Below, in pieces: positions 29,355-35,834 of a DNA stretch of 37,361 nucleotides (the stretch's first letter is position 1; the number at the start of each line of letters is the position of its first letter). The position numbers and the translations under genes are program-made. This DNA comes from Candidatus Nomurabacteria bacterium (GTDB lineage: Bacteria > Patescibacteriota > Minisyncoccia > Phycocordibacterales > UBA5272). The stretch is from positions 1-37,361 of the forward strand of contig JARIGQ010000009.1 in NCBI GenBank assembly GCA_029288775.1, in the 5' to 3' direction. The notes below the pieces were generated by a model. It was not told where the DNA came from, did not search any database, and saw only the letters and a program-made list of their open reading frames with translations.

Positions 29355-29382
29355 TTGCAAAATTCTTCATTTGTTGTATACT
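29355..29382 (+). promoter_or_regulatory. Promoter of the nusA-ppa-tig operon
   Basis: TTGCAA (29355-29360), 16-base spacer, TATACT (29377-29382) with TG nearby. It gives a leader of about 83 nt, one of the few long leaders in this window. Confidence 0.6.
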
Positions 29383-29407
29383 ATAAGAGTTAGATTTGGA
29401 TGTGTGT

Positions 29408-29430
29408 CGGCCTTGCGGCCGGCCATTTTT
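29408..29430 (+). promoter_or_regulatory. Small terminator-like hairpin in the nusA leader
   Basis: CGGCC-TTGC-GGCCG (29408-29421) followed by GCCATTTTTGTT. A 5-base-pair GC stem plus T-run lies between the promoter and nusA. It could be a weak attenuator, in keeping with known autoregulation of nusA in other bacteria, but the stem is short. Confidence 0.4.
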
Positions 29431-29471
29431 GTTAAAAAATTACAAAATAATATCGTTTTAGAAAAACATAT

Positions 29472-30782
29472 ATGTTGGACATTAAAGCATTGAAGGTTGC
29501 ACTCGAACAGCTCGAGAGCGAAAAGAAGATTTCTCATGAAAAAGTAGTAGACGCGGTTGAAAAGTCACTCGCGGCGGCGTATCAGAAAGAATACGGAAAG
29601 CGTGGCCAAATCGTACGCTGCAATATCAATTGGGATACAGGCGAAACGACATTTGAACAAGTAAAGATCGTAGTTGATGAATCAACAGTGCGTATGCCTG
29701 TTGAAGGAGAAGAAGAGGTTTTTGAAAAACCCGAAGAAGCTGAAGCTGAAGGCTTGCTTCCTCGTTACAATGAAGAACGCCACATTTTGCTTGGCACGGC
29801 AAAGCTTTTGAAGAAGAATGCTGAACTTGGTGAAGAGATTGTGTTCCCGCTTGATAATCAGGATGACTTCGGTCGTATTGCGGCTCAGACTGCAAAGCAA
29901 GTGATTGTACAAAAGCTTCGCGAAGCAGAACGTGAATCAATCGTTGGTGAATTTACCGACAAGGAAGGCACGATTGTTTCTGGTATTGTTCAGCGTGTGG
30001 AGCGAGGTACAGCGTTTGTGGACCTTGGACGCACAACCGCTATCTTGCCATTTGAAGAGCAGATTCCTTCAGAGCGTCTTCGTCCAGGAGAGCGTCTTCG
30101 AGCATATCTATTTTCGATCGAAGAAGGATTCCGCGGTCTTTCTATTCGCCTTTCGCGCACGCATCCAAAATTCCTCATCGAGCTCTTCAAGAATGAAAGC
30201 TCAGAAATAGCGCAAGGTGTGGTAGAAATTGTTGCTGTTGCTCGTGAACCGGGTTCGCGTTCTAAGATAGCCGTGAAGTCAAACGATGATCGCATTGATC
30301 CGATTGGTGCATGTGTTGGTCAGCGAGGTGTTCGTGTATCGGCAATCACTGATGAACTTTCAGGTGAAAAGATTGATGTGATCGAATGGTCAGGTGATGC
30401 GCGTCGCTTTATTGCAACGGCGCTTTCTCCAGCGAAAGCTGTATCAATTGAGCTTAACGAGGACGATAAGAAGGCTATCGTTACTGTTTCTCCAGAAGAG
30501 CAATCATTGGCAATTGGTAAAGGTGGACAGAACGTGCGCCTAGCTGCAAAGCTTACTGGTTGGAAAATTGACATTGTCTCGGGCGGAGAAATGGTAGCAG
30601 AAGCTGATGAAGCTGGCATGTTTACTGAAAATCAGGTAGTTGATGAAACACTTGAAGAAGAAGTCGAAGAAGTAATGGACTCATTGAACGTATCTGAAGA
30701 AGCAGCTGTTACGATAACTGAAGTTGAAGAGCCAACTTCCGTAAATCCGCCAGTGGATGAAATTGCAGAAGAAACCAAGTAA
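29472..30782 (+). CDS. nusA: Transcription termination/antitermination factor NusA
   Basis: A 436-aa NusA, which binds RNA polymerase and RNA to modulate pausing, termination and antitermination. Domains in order: N-terminal polymerase-binding domain (about 1-155; ALEQLESEKKISHEKVVDAVEKSLAAAYQKEYG), S1 domain (about 160-225; GTIVSGIVQRVERGTAFVDLG, FEEQIPSERLRPGERLRAYL), KH1 (about 255-300; AREPGSRSKIAVKS, DPIGACVGQRGVRVSAI) and KH2 (about 325-380; EEQSLAIGKGGQNVRLAAKLTGWKIDI). A 55-residue acidic tail follows. The tail has no recognisable acidic-repeat domains as in E. coli. It is first in a run with ppa and tig. The leader has a small hairpin. Confidence 0.96.
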   Translation: MLDIKALKVALEQLESEKKISHEKVVDAVEKSLAAAYQKEYGKRGQIVRCNINWDTGETTFEQVKIVVDESTVRMPVEGEEEVFEKPEEAEAEGLLPRYNEERHILLGTAKLLKKNAELGEEIVFPLDNQDDFGRIAAQTAKQVIVQKLREAERESIVGEFTDKEGTIVSGIVQRVERGTAFVDLGRTTAILPFEEQIPSERLRPGERLRAYLFSIEEGFRGLSIRLSRTHPKFLIELFKNESSEIAQGVVEIVAVAREPGSRSKIAVKSNDDRIDPIGACVGQRGVRVSAITDELSGEKIDVIEWSGDARRFIATALSPAKAVSIELNEDDKKAIVTVSPEEQSLAIGKGGQNVRLAAKLTGWKIDIVSGGEMVAEADEAGMFTENQVVDETLEEEVEEVMDSLNVSEEAAVTITEVEEPTSVNPPVDEIAEETK

Positions 30783-30809
30783 ACTTTAGTAATTAATTTC
30801 TTATACTCC

Positions 30810-31346
30810 ATGAGTTTAAATTTACTTCATGATCTAACCCCGGGTGATAATGTGCCAAATGAAATGACGGTGGTGGTGGAAATTCAAAAAGGTTCCAAGA
30901 ACAAGTACGAACTTGATAAGAAAACAGGCATGATCAAGCTTGATCGCGTCATGTTTACTGGTCAGGATTATCCATTTGATTATGGATTTGTTCCTCAGAC
31001 TCATTGGCACGATGGAGACCCGCTTGATGTGGTACTTCTCACTACGTATCCACTTGTCCCAGGGCTTTTGCTCGATGCTCGACCAGTAGGTGTGATGGAT
31101 ATGATTGATAATGGGGAAAGCGATGCGAAAATTATTGCAGTACCTGTAGAGGATCCGCGTTTTAAGGATGTACATGACCTTAGGGATGTAAATCCTCACA
31201 CTATTGAGGAAATCAAGCACTTCTTCGAAACGTACAAGCAAATACAAAAGAAAGTGGTTACTGTCCCTACTATTCGTGATGCAAGCGCAGCTAAAGAAGT
31301 GATTGCAGAAGCTCTCGAACTCTACAAGAAAGAATTCTCTAAGTAA
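30810..31346 (+). CDS. ppa: Inorganic pyrophosphatase, family I
   Basis: A 178-aa soluble family I pyrophosphatase, which hydrolyses pyrophosphate and pulls biosynthetic reactions forward. It has the substrate-lining elements EIQKGSKNKYELDKKTG and DRVMFTGQDYPFDYGFVP, the signature DGDPLDVVL with metal-binding Asp residues, and VPVEDPRFKDVHDL. The length is typical for bacterial hexameric enzymes. It starts 27 bases after nusA and is followed 8 bases later by tig. A TATACT lies only 2 nt before the ATG, too close for the leaderless spacing seen elsewhere, so it is read as operonic. Confidence 0.97.
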   Translation: MSLNLLHDLTPGDNVPNEMTVVVEIQKGSKNKYELDKKTGMIKLDRVMFTGQDYPFDYGFVPQTHWHDGDPLDVVLLTTYPLVPGLLLDARPVGVMDMIDNGESDAKIIAVPVEDPRFKDVHDLRDVNPHTIEEIKHFFETYKQIQKKVVTVPTIRDASAAKEVIAEALELYKKEFSK

Positions 31347-31354
31347 GAACGTAT

Positions 31355-32413
31355 ATGAATATAAAAGTTACCCAGCTTCCTAAGTCGGAAGTAGAATTGA
31401 ATATCGTCGTTGATGTGCAGGAATTTGAAAGCTATCACGACCGCGGATTCAAGCGCGTGCAGGAAGTTGTCGAGGTGGACGGGTTCCGCAAAGGAAATGC
31501 ACCAGAAGATGTGATCGTTAAGAAGTATGGTGACATGATTATCCTTGAAGAGATGGCAAATCTTGCGCTTCGTGATGCCTACGTGAAAGCAATTGATGAA
31601 CATAAACTCTCTCCTATTACAGAACCAAAAGTTACTATCACCAAGCTTGCTAAGGGAAATCCACTTGAAATGACGATTACCGTTGCGCTTATGCCTGAAG
31701 TAAAGCTTCCTGCGTACAAGACTATCGCCAAAGACGCAGTGAAAGATGATGAGAAAATTGAAGTAACCGATAAGGATATCGAAGAAGTTATCGATGAGCT
31801 TCGCAAGGGTCGTGCTATGCAGCATGCACATGAGCATGAAGAGCATGATCATTCTGATCCAAATCATACGCATGATGTAAAGCCGGAAGAGTATCCAGCG
31901 CTTGATGATGCATTTGCACAATCGTTTGGTGATGGATTCAAAACGGTTGATGATTTGAAGTCAAAAGTAAGCGAGAATTTGAAGCTTGAAAAGGAACAGA
32001 AGGCTCGCGAGAAGCGTCGCACGGCAATCATGGAGAAGTTGATCGAAGAAACAAAAGTTGAACTTCCTGAAGCGCTTGTAGAAGGAGAATTGAATAACAT
32101 GCTTGCGCAAATGCGTGCCGACATCACACGGTTCGGTGGTACTTGGGAAGAGTACCTCACTCATACCAAGAAAACCGAAGATGATATCAAGGCTGATTGG
32201 CGAAAAGATGCTGAAAAGCGTGCGATAAGTCAGCTTGTGCTTCATAAGATTGCTGAAGCCGAAAAGCTTCAGGCAACCGATGAAGAGATCGAAGTTGAAC
32301 TTGTTCGCTTGCTTGCTCAAGTGCAGGATGCAGATGAGAATCGCGCTAAGGCGTATCTGTATCAGGCTTTAACCAATGAAAAGGTACTCAAATTCCTAGA
32401 GGAATCAAAGTAA
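31355..32413 (+). CDS. tig: Trigger factor lacking the PPIase domain
   Basis: A 352-aa trigger factor, the ribosome-associated chaperone that shields nascent chains. The N-terminal ribosome-binding domain carries the signature GFRKGNAP (residues 43-50). The C-terminal chaperone domain is recognisable from LDDAFAQSFGDGFKTVDDLKSKV through VELPEALVEGELNNML. The FKBP-type prolyl isomerase domain that normally sits between them (about 85 residues) is missing. In its place is a histidine/acid-rich linker at about 157-174 (HAHEHEEHDHSDPNHTHD). Total length is therefore shorter than the usual about 430. The linker could bind metal ions, but that is inference. It is last gene of the nusA-ppa-tig run, followed by a bidirectional terminator. 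Confidence 0.93.
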   Translation: MNIKVTQLPKSEVELNIVVDVQEFESYHDRGFKRVQEVVEVDGFRKGNAPEDVIVKKYGDMIILEEMANLALRDAYVKAIDEHKLSPITEPKVTITKLAKGNPLEMTITVALMPEVKLPAYKTIAKDAVKDDEKIEVTDKDIEEVIDELRKGRAMQHAHEHEEHDHSDPNHTHDVKPEEYPALDDAFAQSFGDGFKTVDDLKSKVSENLKLEKEQKAREKRRTAIMEKLIEETKVELPEALVEGELNNMLAQMRADITRFGGTWEEYLTHTKKTEDDIKADWRKDAEKRAISQLVLHKIAEAEKLQATDEEIEVELVRLLAQVQDADENRAKAYLYQALTNEKVLKFLEESK

Positions 32414-32430
32414 ACAGAGGAAATACAACA

Positions 32431-32465
32431 ATTATAAAACCGCCCCGGAAGGGCGGTTTTATAAT
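32431..32465. terminator. Bidirectional terminator between tig and the DoxX gene
   Basis: A perfect 15-base inverted repeat ATTATAAAACCGCCC-CGGAA-GGGCGGTTTTATAAT (arms 32431-32445, 32451-32465). The T-run/A-run layout is symmetrical, so it can serve both convergent genes. Confidence 0.93.
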
Positions 32466-32479
32466 TAAACGAAATTGAA

Positions 32480-32860
32480 TTACTTCTTTGAAGTAAGCAC
32501 ATCACAGCGATTGCAACTGCAAGCGCCAGTAGTAGCCAAGATTCCGCCAATGATAGCGAGATTCTTTAGGGCCATGACCATGTTCATGCCGTTTGAAAAA
32601 TCGCTATGCACAAACACAATAGTAAGAAGAGTAAAGAGCACAAGAAGTCCGCCTGTAAAGCGTACTTTATAGCCCCAGGCATAGAGTAGCGCAACCGGTA
32701 CTTCTATAAGGATAACAAGTATAGCTACAAGCGTAGGCATCGGAAGGCTTGCTGGCATCATACCAACGGCTCCTTGGAAATTCATAAGCTTCTGCACTCC
32801 TGCTACCACGAAAAGCAGTGCAATGAGAACACGGGAAATCAGTGGTAAATGTAAATTCAT
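32480..32860 (-). CDS. DoxX-family membrane protein
   Basis: A 126-aa protein with four membrane helices in DoxX/DoxD-like layout: a first helix with the family pattern LISRVLIALLFVVAGVQKLMNF, then PTLVAILVILIEVPVALLYAWGY, TGGLLVLFTLLTIVFVH and MALKNLAIIGGILATTG. DoxX-family proteins are small quinone- or redox-associated membrane proteins whose roles are poorly defined. The C-terminus ends in CSCNRC, an unusual CxCxxC cluster just after the last helix. The start is ATG at 32860; the 20-residue extension in the track is rejected because the family begins at this point. TATACT lies about 45 nt upstream, so this gene would have a leader. Confidence 0.85.
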   Translation of the reverse strand: MNLHLPLISRVLIALLFVVAGVQKLMNFQGAVGMMPASLPMPTLVAILVILIEVPVALLYAWGYKVRFTGGLLVLFTLLTIVFVHSDFSNGMNMVMALKNLAIIGGILATTGACSCNRCDVLTSKK

Positions 32861-32920
32861 ATGCGTTGTATGGTTATTCCCTGGTTGGGGATATACAAAG
32901 TATAGTAAAAATCTACCCAC

Positions 32921-33628
32921 TTAGCTCTGGATAGCAGAAAGGAGCGCAATAGCTGCGGTGTCAGCCCGAAGGACTGTATCGTTAAGTTTGTAGAAAAGAA
33001 AATGCTTATTCCTCATCCATTCCTCCTCTTCCTCGGTCCATCCACCTTCTGGTCCAACCCATAGAACATTCCCCTCTTTCATTTCGGGTTTGGTTGTAGT
33101 ACCGGATAAACTTCCAACTATATGGGTTCCATTTTTAGCTACCTCCCAAGCTTCTTCGAAGGAAGCAATTGGGTGAATCTTTGGAATGCTTCCTCGGCCG
33201 CACTGTTCGCTTGCTTCAATGGAAATTGCCCGCAGTCGCTCAAAATTAAGGTTTTTCTTCTCTGAACGCGCCGCAAGGAGCGGAATAATCTCCTGTATTC
33301 CTAGTTCTGTTGCCTGGCGGACAATCGTTTCAAAGGTATCTTTTTTGACAAGCGCCATAACTAAAGCAGTTTTGCCGGGAGGAAGAATAGTCGGCTGAGT
33401 GCTAAGTGGCGTAAGAGTAGCTCTTTCTTTGGAGAGAGTCGTAATGCGATAGAGGAAGTCGGTGCCTGGGCTTGTTTCAGAAAAAAGAAAGACTTCGTCT
33501 CCGCTTTTGAAGCGGAAGACGTGTGCCCACTGATGCAGTATTTCTTTTTCTTCACCAGAACCATGCACATTTTCTACGACAAGCTCTTCACCAAGGGGTT
33601 TGTTCACGTAGAAGCGATGTAATCGCAT
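32921..33628 (-). CDS. rsmE: 16S rRNA m3U1498 methyltransferase RsmE
   Basis: A 235-aa SPOUT-class methyltransferase that methylates N3 of U1498 in 16S rRNA. The N-terminal PUA-like domain (MRLHRFYVNKPLG, then HVFRFKSGDEVFLF) is followed by the SPOUT domain with the cofactor-binding knot: LVKKDTFETIVRQATELGIQEIIPL, then SEQCGR, VGPEGGWTEEE and the LRADTAAIALL tail. The length is normal. The start at 33628 is preferred over the track's 33664, because the RFYV start is conserved and a TAGAGT box ends 7 nt before it, with TTGCAA 17 bases further upstream. An AAAAGAC motif lies in the spacer of that promoter. Confidence 0.95.
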   Translation of the reverse strand: MRLHRFYVNKPLGEELVVENVHGSGEEKEILHQWAHVFRFKSGDEVFLFSETSPGTDFLYRITTLSKERATLTPLSTQPTILPPGKTALVMALVKKDTFETIVRQATELGIQEIIPLLAARSEKKNLNFERLRAISIEASEQCGRGSIPKIHPIASFEEAWEVAKNGTHIVGSLSGTTTKPEMKEGNVLWVGPEGGWTEEEEEWMRNKHFLFYKLNDTVLRADTAAIALLSAIQS

Positions 33629-33635
33629 TACTTGC

Positions 33636-33664
33636 ACTCTACGAATTACAAAAAGACATTGCAA
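33636..33664 (-). promoter_or_regulatory. Promoter of rsmE
   Basis: On the minus strand TTGCAA (33659-33664)-N17-TAGAGT (33636-33641), ending 7 nt before the ATG. The spacer contains the first AAAAGAC motif (33651-33657). Confidence 0.65.
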
Positions 33665-33757
33665 GGATTTTTAAAAGACCACTATTTTAAAAGACGTTTC
33701 GGAGCTCTATTAAGTAAAAGACAGTTATCCACAGGTAGGTGCTTGCATATAAAAGAC
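33651..33757 (+). repeat. Array of AAAAGAC motifs with one DnaA box
   Basis: AAAAGAC occurs on the plus strand at 33651, 33673, 33689, 33716 and 33751, and once more at 34052 after the ncRNA. Two copies are longer (TTTTAAAAGAC at 33669 and 33685). The first lies in the spacer of the rsmE promoter and the fifth in the spacer of the ncRNA promoter. A perfect TTATCCACA (33725-33733) sits among them. Spacing is irregular (22, 16, 27 and 35 bases). Confidence 0.6.
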
Positions 33758-33770
33758 ACTGCGCTATTAT
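33743..33770 (+). promoter_or_regulatory. Predicted promoter of the ncRNA
   Basis: TTGCAT (33743-33748), 16-base spacer containing TAAAAGAC, TATTAT (33765-33770). Transcription would start near 33776. Confidence 0.55.
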
Positions 33771-33775
33771 TAAGG

Positions 33776-34046
33776 ACAGGGTAGATGACGTAGCGATTAC
33801 GCGCTCCCATGCGAAGTTGGGTACAACAAGTCGCATAGCTCTACCACGAAGGTTAGTTCTTTCTCATAGCAGCCCCTAATCATCACTCGATGAGCTGCAC
33901 AAAATAGCAAAAAGCAACCCTAAAAAGCTCAATTTTATTAGCTATCTGGTTTTTGAAACTCCATGTAGCCTAAAACATTCTCTCTAAATCCCCTGCCTTG
34001 TGTGCACGAACCCCCTTTCGCGCCTACAATGCAGGGGATTTTTTAT
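33776..34046 (+). ncRNA. Predicted structured non-coding RNA of unknown family
   Basis: About 270 bases without a convincing ORF, bounded by a promoter and an intrinsic terminator. Paired elements seen directly: GGTAGA (33780-33785) with TCTACC (33840-33845), closing a multibranch domain. Inside it are GCG-ATTA-CGC and ATGCGA (33809-33814)/TCGCAT (33831-33836) topped by GTTG-GGTA-CAAC. A second domain has GCAGC (33869-33873)/GCTGC (33894-33898) with an inner CATC-ACTC-GATG. A third has ATAGC (33904-33908)/GCTAT (33941-33945). The end is an 11-pair stem with an inner GCACGAA/TTCGCGC hairpin and a T-run. It lacks the hallmarks of tmRNA, RNase P RNA, SRP RNA, tRNA or rRNA. The 5' CAGGG can also pair with the CCCTG of the terminator arm, hinting at a closed fold. 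Confidence 0.6.
33986..34046 (+). terminator. Terminator of the ncRNA
   Basis: AAATCCCCTGC (33986-33996) pairs with GCAGGGGATTT (34031-34041), followed by TTTATTTT. The 34-base apical part contains its own hairpin GCACGAA-CCCCCT-TTCGCGC (one mismatch), leaving a C-rich loop. Confidence 0.75.
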
Positions 34047-34066
34047 TTTATAAAAGACAAACCAAT

Positions 34067-34099
34067 GAAAAAGAGCGGTTGCGCACGCGCAACCGCTCC
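34067..34099 (-). terminator. Terminator of the 296-aa membrane protein gene
   Basis: On the minus strand AGCGGTTGCG...CGCAACCGCT (arms 34088-34097 and 34074-34083, 10 pairs) followed by CTTTTTC. Strong and GC-rich, it lies 10 bases after the gene stop. Confidence 0.9.
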
Positions 34100-34109
34100 T
34101 CAAGACCCC

Positions 34110-35000
34110 TTATTGGATGATCCGGCTCTCAGCTCTTCTGCTCCACTCCCTCAAGTGTTTGAGGAGATGGTACAGCGTGAGGAGGAAGAGTCCGAATGCC
34201 ATGATCCACCCGTAGAACTCCAGGGTTTCGTAGGTTACCCGGCCGAACTGGTCGGACCACCAGGCGGTTTTTGTGCCCCGCTTGAAGGCAACCATGAGCA
34301 TGAAGCCCACAATGAGTAGCGCTGTCCAGGAGTACAGCATGAAGGGTCCCGCAAAAAGCCACGCCAGACCCTCTCCCGCCTTTTGGATGGCTTTCCCTAC
34401 CCCTTCTCCAACGGCATCCCATTTTTCGGCAGCGCTGATGCTGCAGAAAATGGCGCCAGCGGTGAAGATAAGGACCAAGTCCCATCTGCCGGCAAACCCC
34501 GAGGGGATTGCAAGCACAAGACACAGGACAGCGAGTGTCCACCAAGCGTTCTCTTGGTAAAACTCCCACCCCTTCCTGGCGGCTACGCCTATGAAGACCG
34601 TTCCTGCGGCGCAGAAATACGCGCTATACGCCCAGATGGGGTGTCGCGGGTATTTGTAGGCCATTATGAGACAGCCTGCGCTCGCTCCCCCCAAGAGCAA
34701 GGCGACAAAAGCGGCAGGAGAGGATCTGATCCACTCCTCCGTCGCTTCTATCCCCCTGTCTAAGTGTGGTTGCGCACGAGACGCTCCTCTCTGGAGCATC
34801 TCCGGCACTTCTCCCCAGGGAATGATACCCAGGAGAAGAAAAATGCCGGCAACTACTACAAACCACCAGAATCCTTCCCAGGCAACTGCCTCGGCGATCT
34901 GGGTGTTGCCGAAGACGGCAAGAAATAGACAGACGATCTCGAAGATCGCCCCGGTGAGGAGGGTCCCGAAGAACCCCCACCTCATGAGGATTTTGAACAC
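34110..35000 (-). CDS. GC-rich polytopic membrane protein, unknown function
   Basis: A 296-aa integral membrane protein with about seven or eight hydrophobic helices, for example GTLLTGAIFEIVCLFLAVFG, GFWWFVVVAGIFLLLGIIPW, SPAAFVALLLGGASAGCLIM, WWTLAVLCLVLAIPSGFAG, MLYSWTALLIVGFMLMVAF and GWIMAFGLFLLTLYHLL. Amphipathic segments rich in Ala/Glu lie between them (VGEGVGKAIQKAGEGLAW). It is Trp-rich, with no catalytic motif. I do not recognise the family. The GTG start is well supported by GGAGG 6 nt upstream; this is the strongest Shine-Dalgarno in the window. It is clearly GC-richer than its neighbours, with its own consensus promoter, operator-like palindromes and terminator. This marks it as an autonomous, probably acquired cassette. 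Confidence 0.8.
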   Translation of the reverse strand: MFKILMRWGFFGTLLTGAIFEIVCLFLAVFGNTQIAEAVAWEGFWWFVVVAGIFLLLGIIPWGEVPEMLQRGASRAQPHLDRGIEATEEWIRSSPAAFVALLLGGASAGCLIMAYKYPRHPIWAYSAYFCAAGTVFIGVAARKGWEFYQENAWWTLAVLCLVLAIPSGFAGRWDLVLIFTAGAIFCSISAAEKWDAVGEGVGKAIQKAGEGLAWLFAGPFMLYSWTALLIVGFMLMVAFKRGTKTAWWSDQFGRVTYETLEFYGWIMAFGLFLLTLYHLLKHLREWSRRAESRIIQ

Positions 35001-35041
35001 ACAACACCTCCAGAAAAAAAGTTAAAATTCAAAGAATCCCT

Positions 35042-35058
35042 GTAAGCAAAGCGCTTAC
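35042..35058. promoter_or_regulatory. Operator-like inverted repeat in the leader of the 296-aa gene
   Basis: GTAAGC-AAAGC-GCTTAC, perfect 6-base arms, situated about 12 bases downstream of the -10 box in the untranslated leader. The size and placement suit a repressor site. Confidence 0.5.
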
Positions 35059-35069
35059 GGTACGTCTAT

Positions 35070-35098
35070 ATTATATAATGCAATTTGCATTTTGTCAA
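35070..35098 (-). promoter_or_regulatory. Consensus sigma70 promoter of the 296-aa gene with palindromic spacer
   Basis: On the minus strand TTGACA (35093-35098)-N17-TATAAT (35070-35075), a full consensus match. The spacer contains the perfect palindrome ATGCAA-A-TTGCAT, a likely regulator site overlapping the polymerase footprint. Confidence 0.9.
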
Positions 35099-35105
35099 TC
35101 GTTTA

Positions 35106-35133
35106 CCCTTAAGAAAATCGTGGTATAGTGCGC
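35106..35133 (+). promoter_or_regulatory. Probable promoter of clpP
   Basis: TGG-TATAGT extended -10 near 35124-35132, with a weak TTTACC about 16 bases upstream. It gives a leader of about 70 nt before the clpP ATG. Confidence 0.45.
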
Positions 35134-35201
35134 GTATCCTGAGCTTCAGTTGCGACCGCATGGCACTTTACTTACATTAATTGATTTTTACTTTTGAACT
35201 T

Positions 35202-35795
35202 ATGCTTATCCCTACTGTTATTGAAAAGAGCCAGTTTGGCGAACGTGCGTACGACATCTATTCTCGCCTTCTCAAGGAGCGCATTATTTTCTTAGGAGGT
35301 TCCATAGACAGCAACTTGGCAAATATTGTCATTGCTCAGCTTCTTTTCCTCGAAAGCGAGGACCCAAAGAAGGATATTACTATTTATATTAACTCCCCTG
35401 GTGGAGAAATTCAGTCTGGTCTGGCTATTGTGGATGCAATGCATCATATCAAGCCTGACGTAGCCACCGTGTGCGTAGGTATGGCTGCTTCTATGGGTGC
35501 GGTTATCCTCTCTCAAGGTAAGAAGGGTAAGCGCTTCGCTCTTCCTAATTCAGAAGTTATGATTCATCAGCCGCTTACAGGTGTAGAAGGCCAGGCTTCT
35601 GACATTGAAATAACAGCAAAGCATATTTTGGCTCTCAAGGAAAAGCTTTATTCCATGCTTGCAAATGCTACTGGTAAATCCAAAGCGCAAATTGAGAAAG
35701 ATGGCGACAGAGACTACTGGATGGTTGCCGAAGACGCCAAGAAATACGGCATTGTTGATACCGTGCTCAAGCCTAAGACCAGCATGGCTAAATAA
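35202..35795 (+). CDS. clpP: ATP-dependent Clp protease proteolytic subunit
   Basis: A 197-aa ClpP serine protease, the tetradecameric barrel that degrades proteins fed by ClpX/ClpC ATPases. The start [24 protein letters not shown] is the family's usual N-terminus, which is why ATG 35202 is chosen rather than the TTG at 35181. Catalytic triad: Ser97 (GMAASMGA), His122 (VMIHQP) and Asp171 (DRDYWM). Other family segments are IYINSPGG and YGIVDTVL. The length is normal. It lies 39 bases upstream of rny on the same strand, probably co-transcribed. Confidence 0.97.
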   Translation: MLIPTVIEKSQFGERAYDIYSRLLKERIIFLGGSIDSNLANIVIAQLLFLESEDPKKDITIYINSPGGEIQSGLAIVDAMHHIKPDVATVCVGMAASMGAVILSQGKKGKRFALPNSEVMIHQPLTGVEGQASDIEITAKHILALKEKLYSMLANATGKSKAQIEKDGDRDYWMVAEDAKKYGIVDTVLKPKTSMAK

Positions 35796-35834
35796 TGTAA
35801 TGAGTACTGCCTCCTTACAGGAAGCATCTTTACC

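Noticed and set aside
31322-31921. 199-aa minus-strand ORF opposite trigger factor
   Set aside because: An antisense shadow with Phe/Cys/His-rich composition typical of reverse-frame translation; the plus-strand gene is certain.
33725-33733. Replication origin based on a perfect DnaA box
   Set aside because: Only one DnaA box was seen and no dnaA, dnaN or rpmH lies nearby. A single 9-mer is not enough to call an origin.
33776-34046. tmRNA, RNase P RNA, SRP RNA or tRNA identity for the intergenic RNA
   Set aside because: No tRNA-like acceptor/T-arm, no Ala-rich tag ORF, no GAGGAAAGUC/ACAGAA RNase P signature and no SRP GGAAGG tetraloop region were found, so it is left as an unassigned ncRNA.
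34383-35025. Long plus-strand ORFs opposite the 296-aa membrane protein (126 and 119 aa)
   Set aside because: These are shadow frames of a GC-rich gene; they lack start signals, and the minus-strand gene has promoter, Shine-Dalgarno and terminator.
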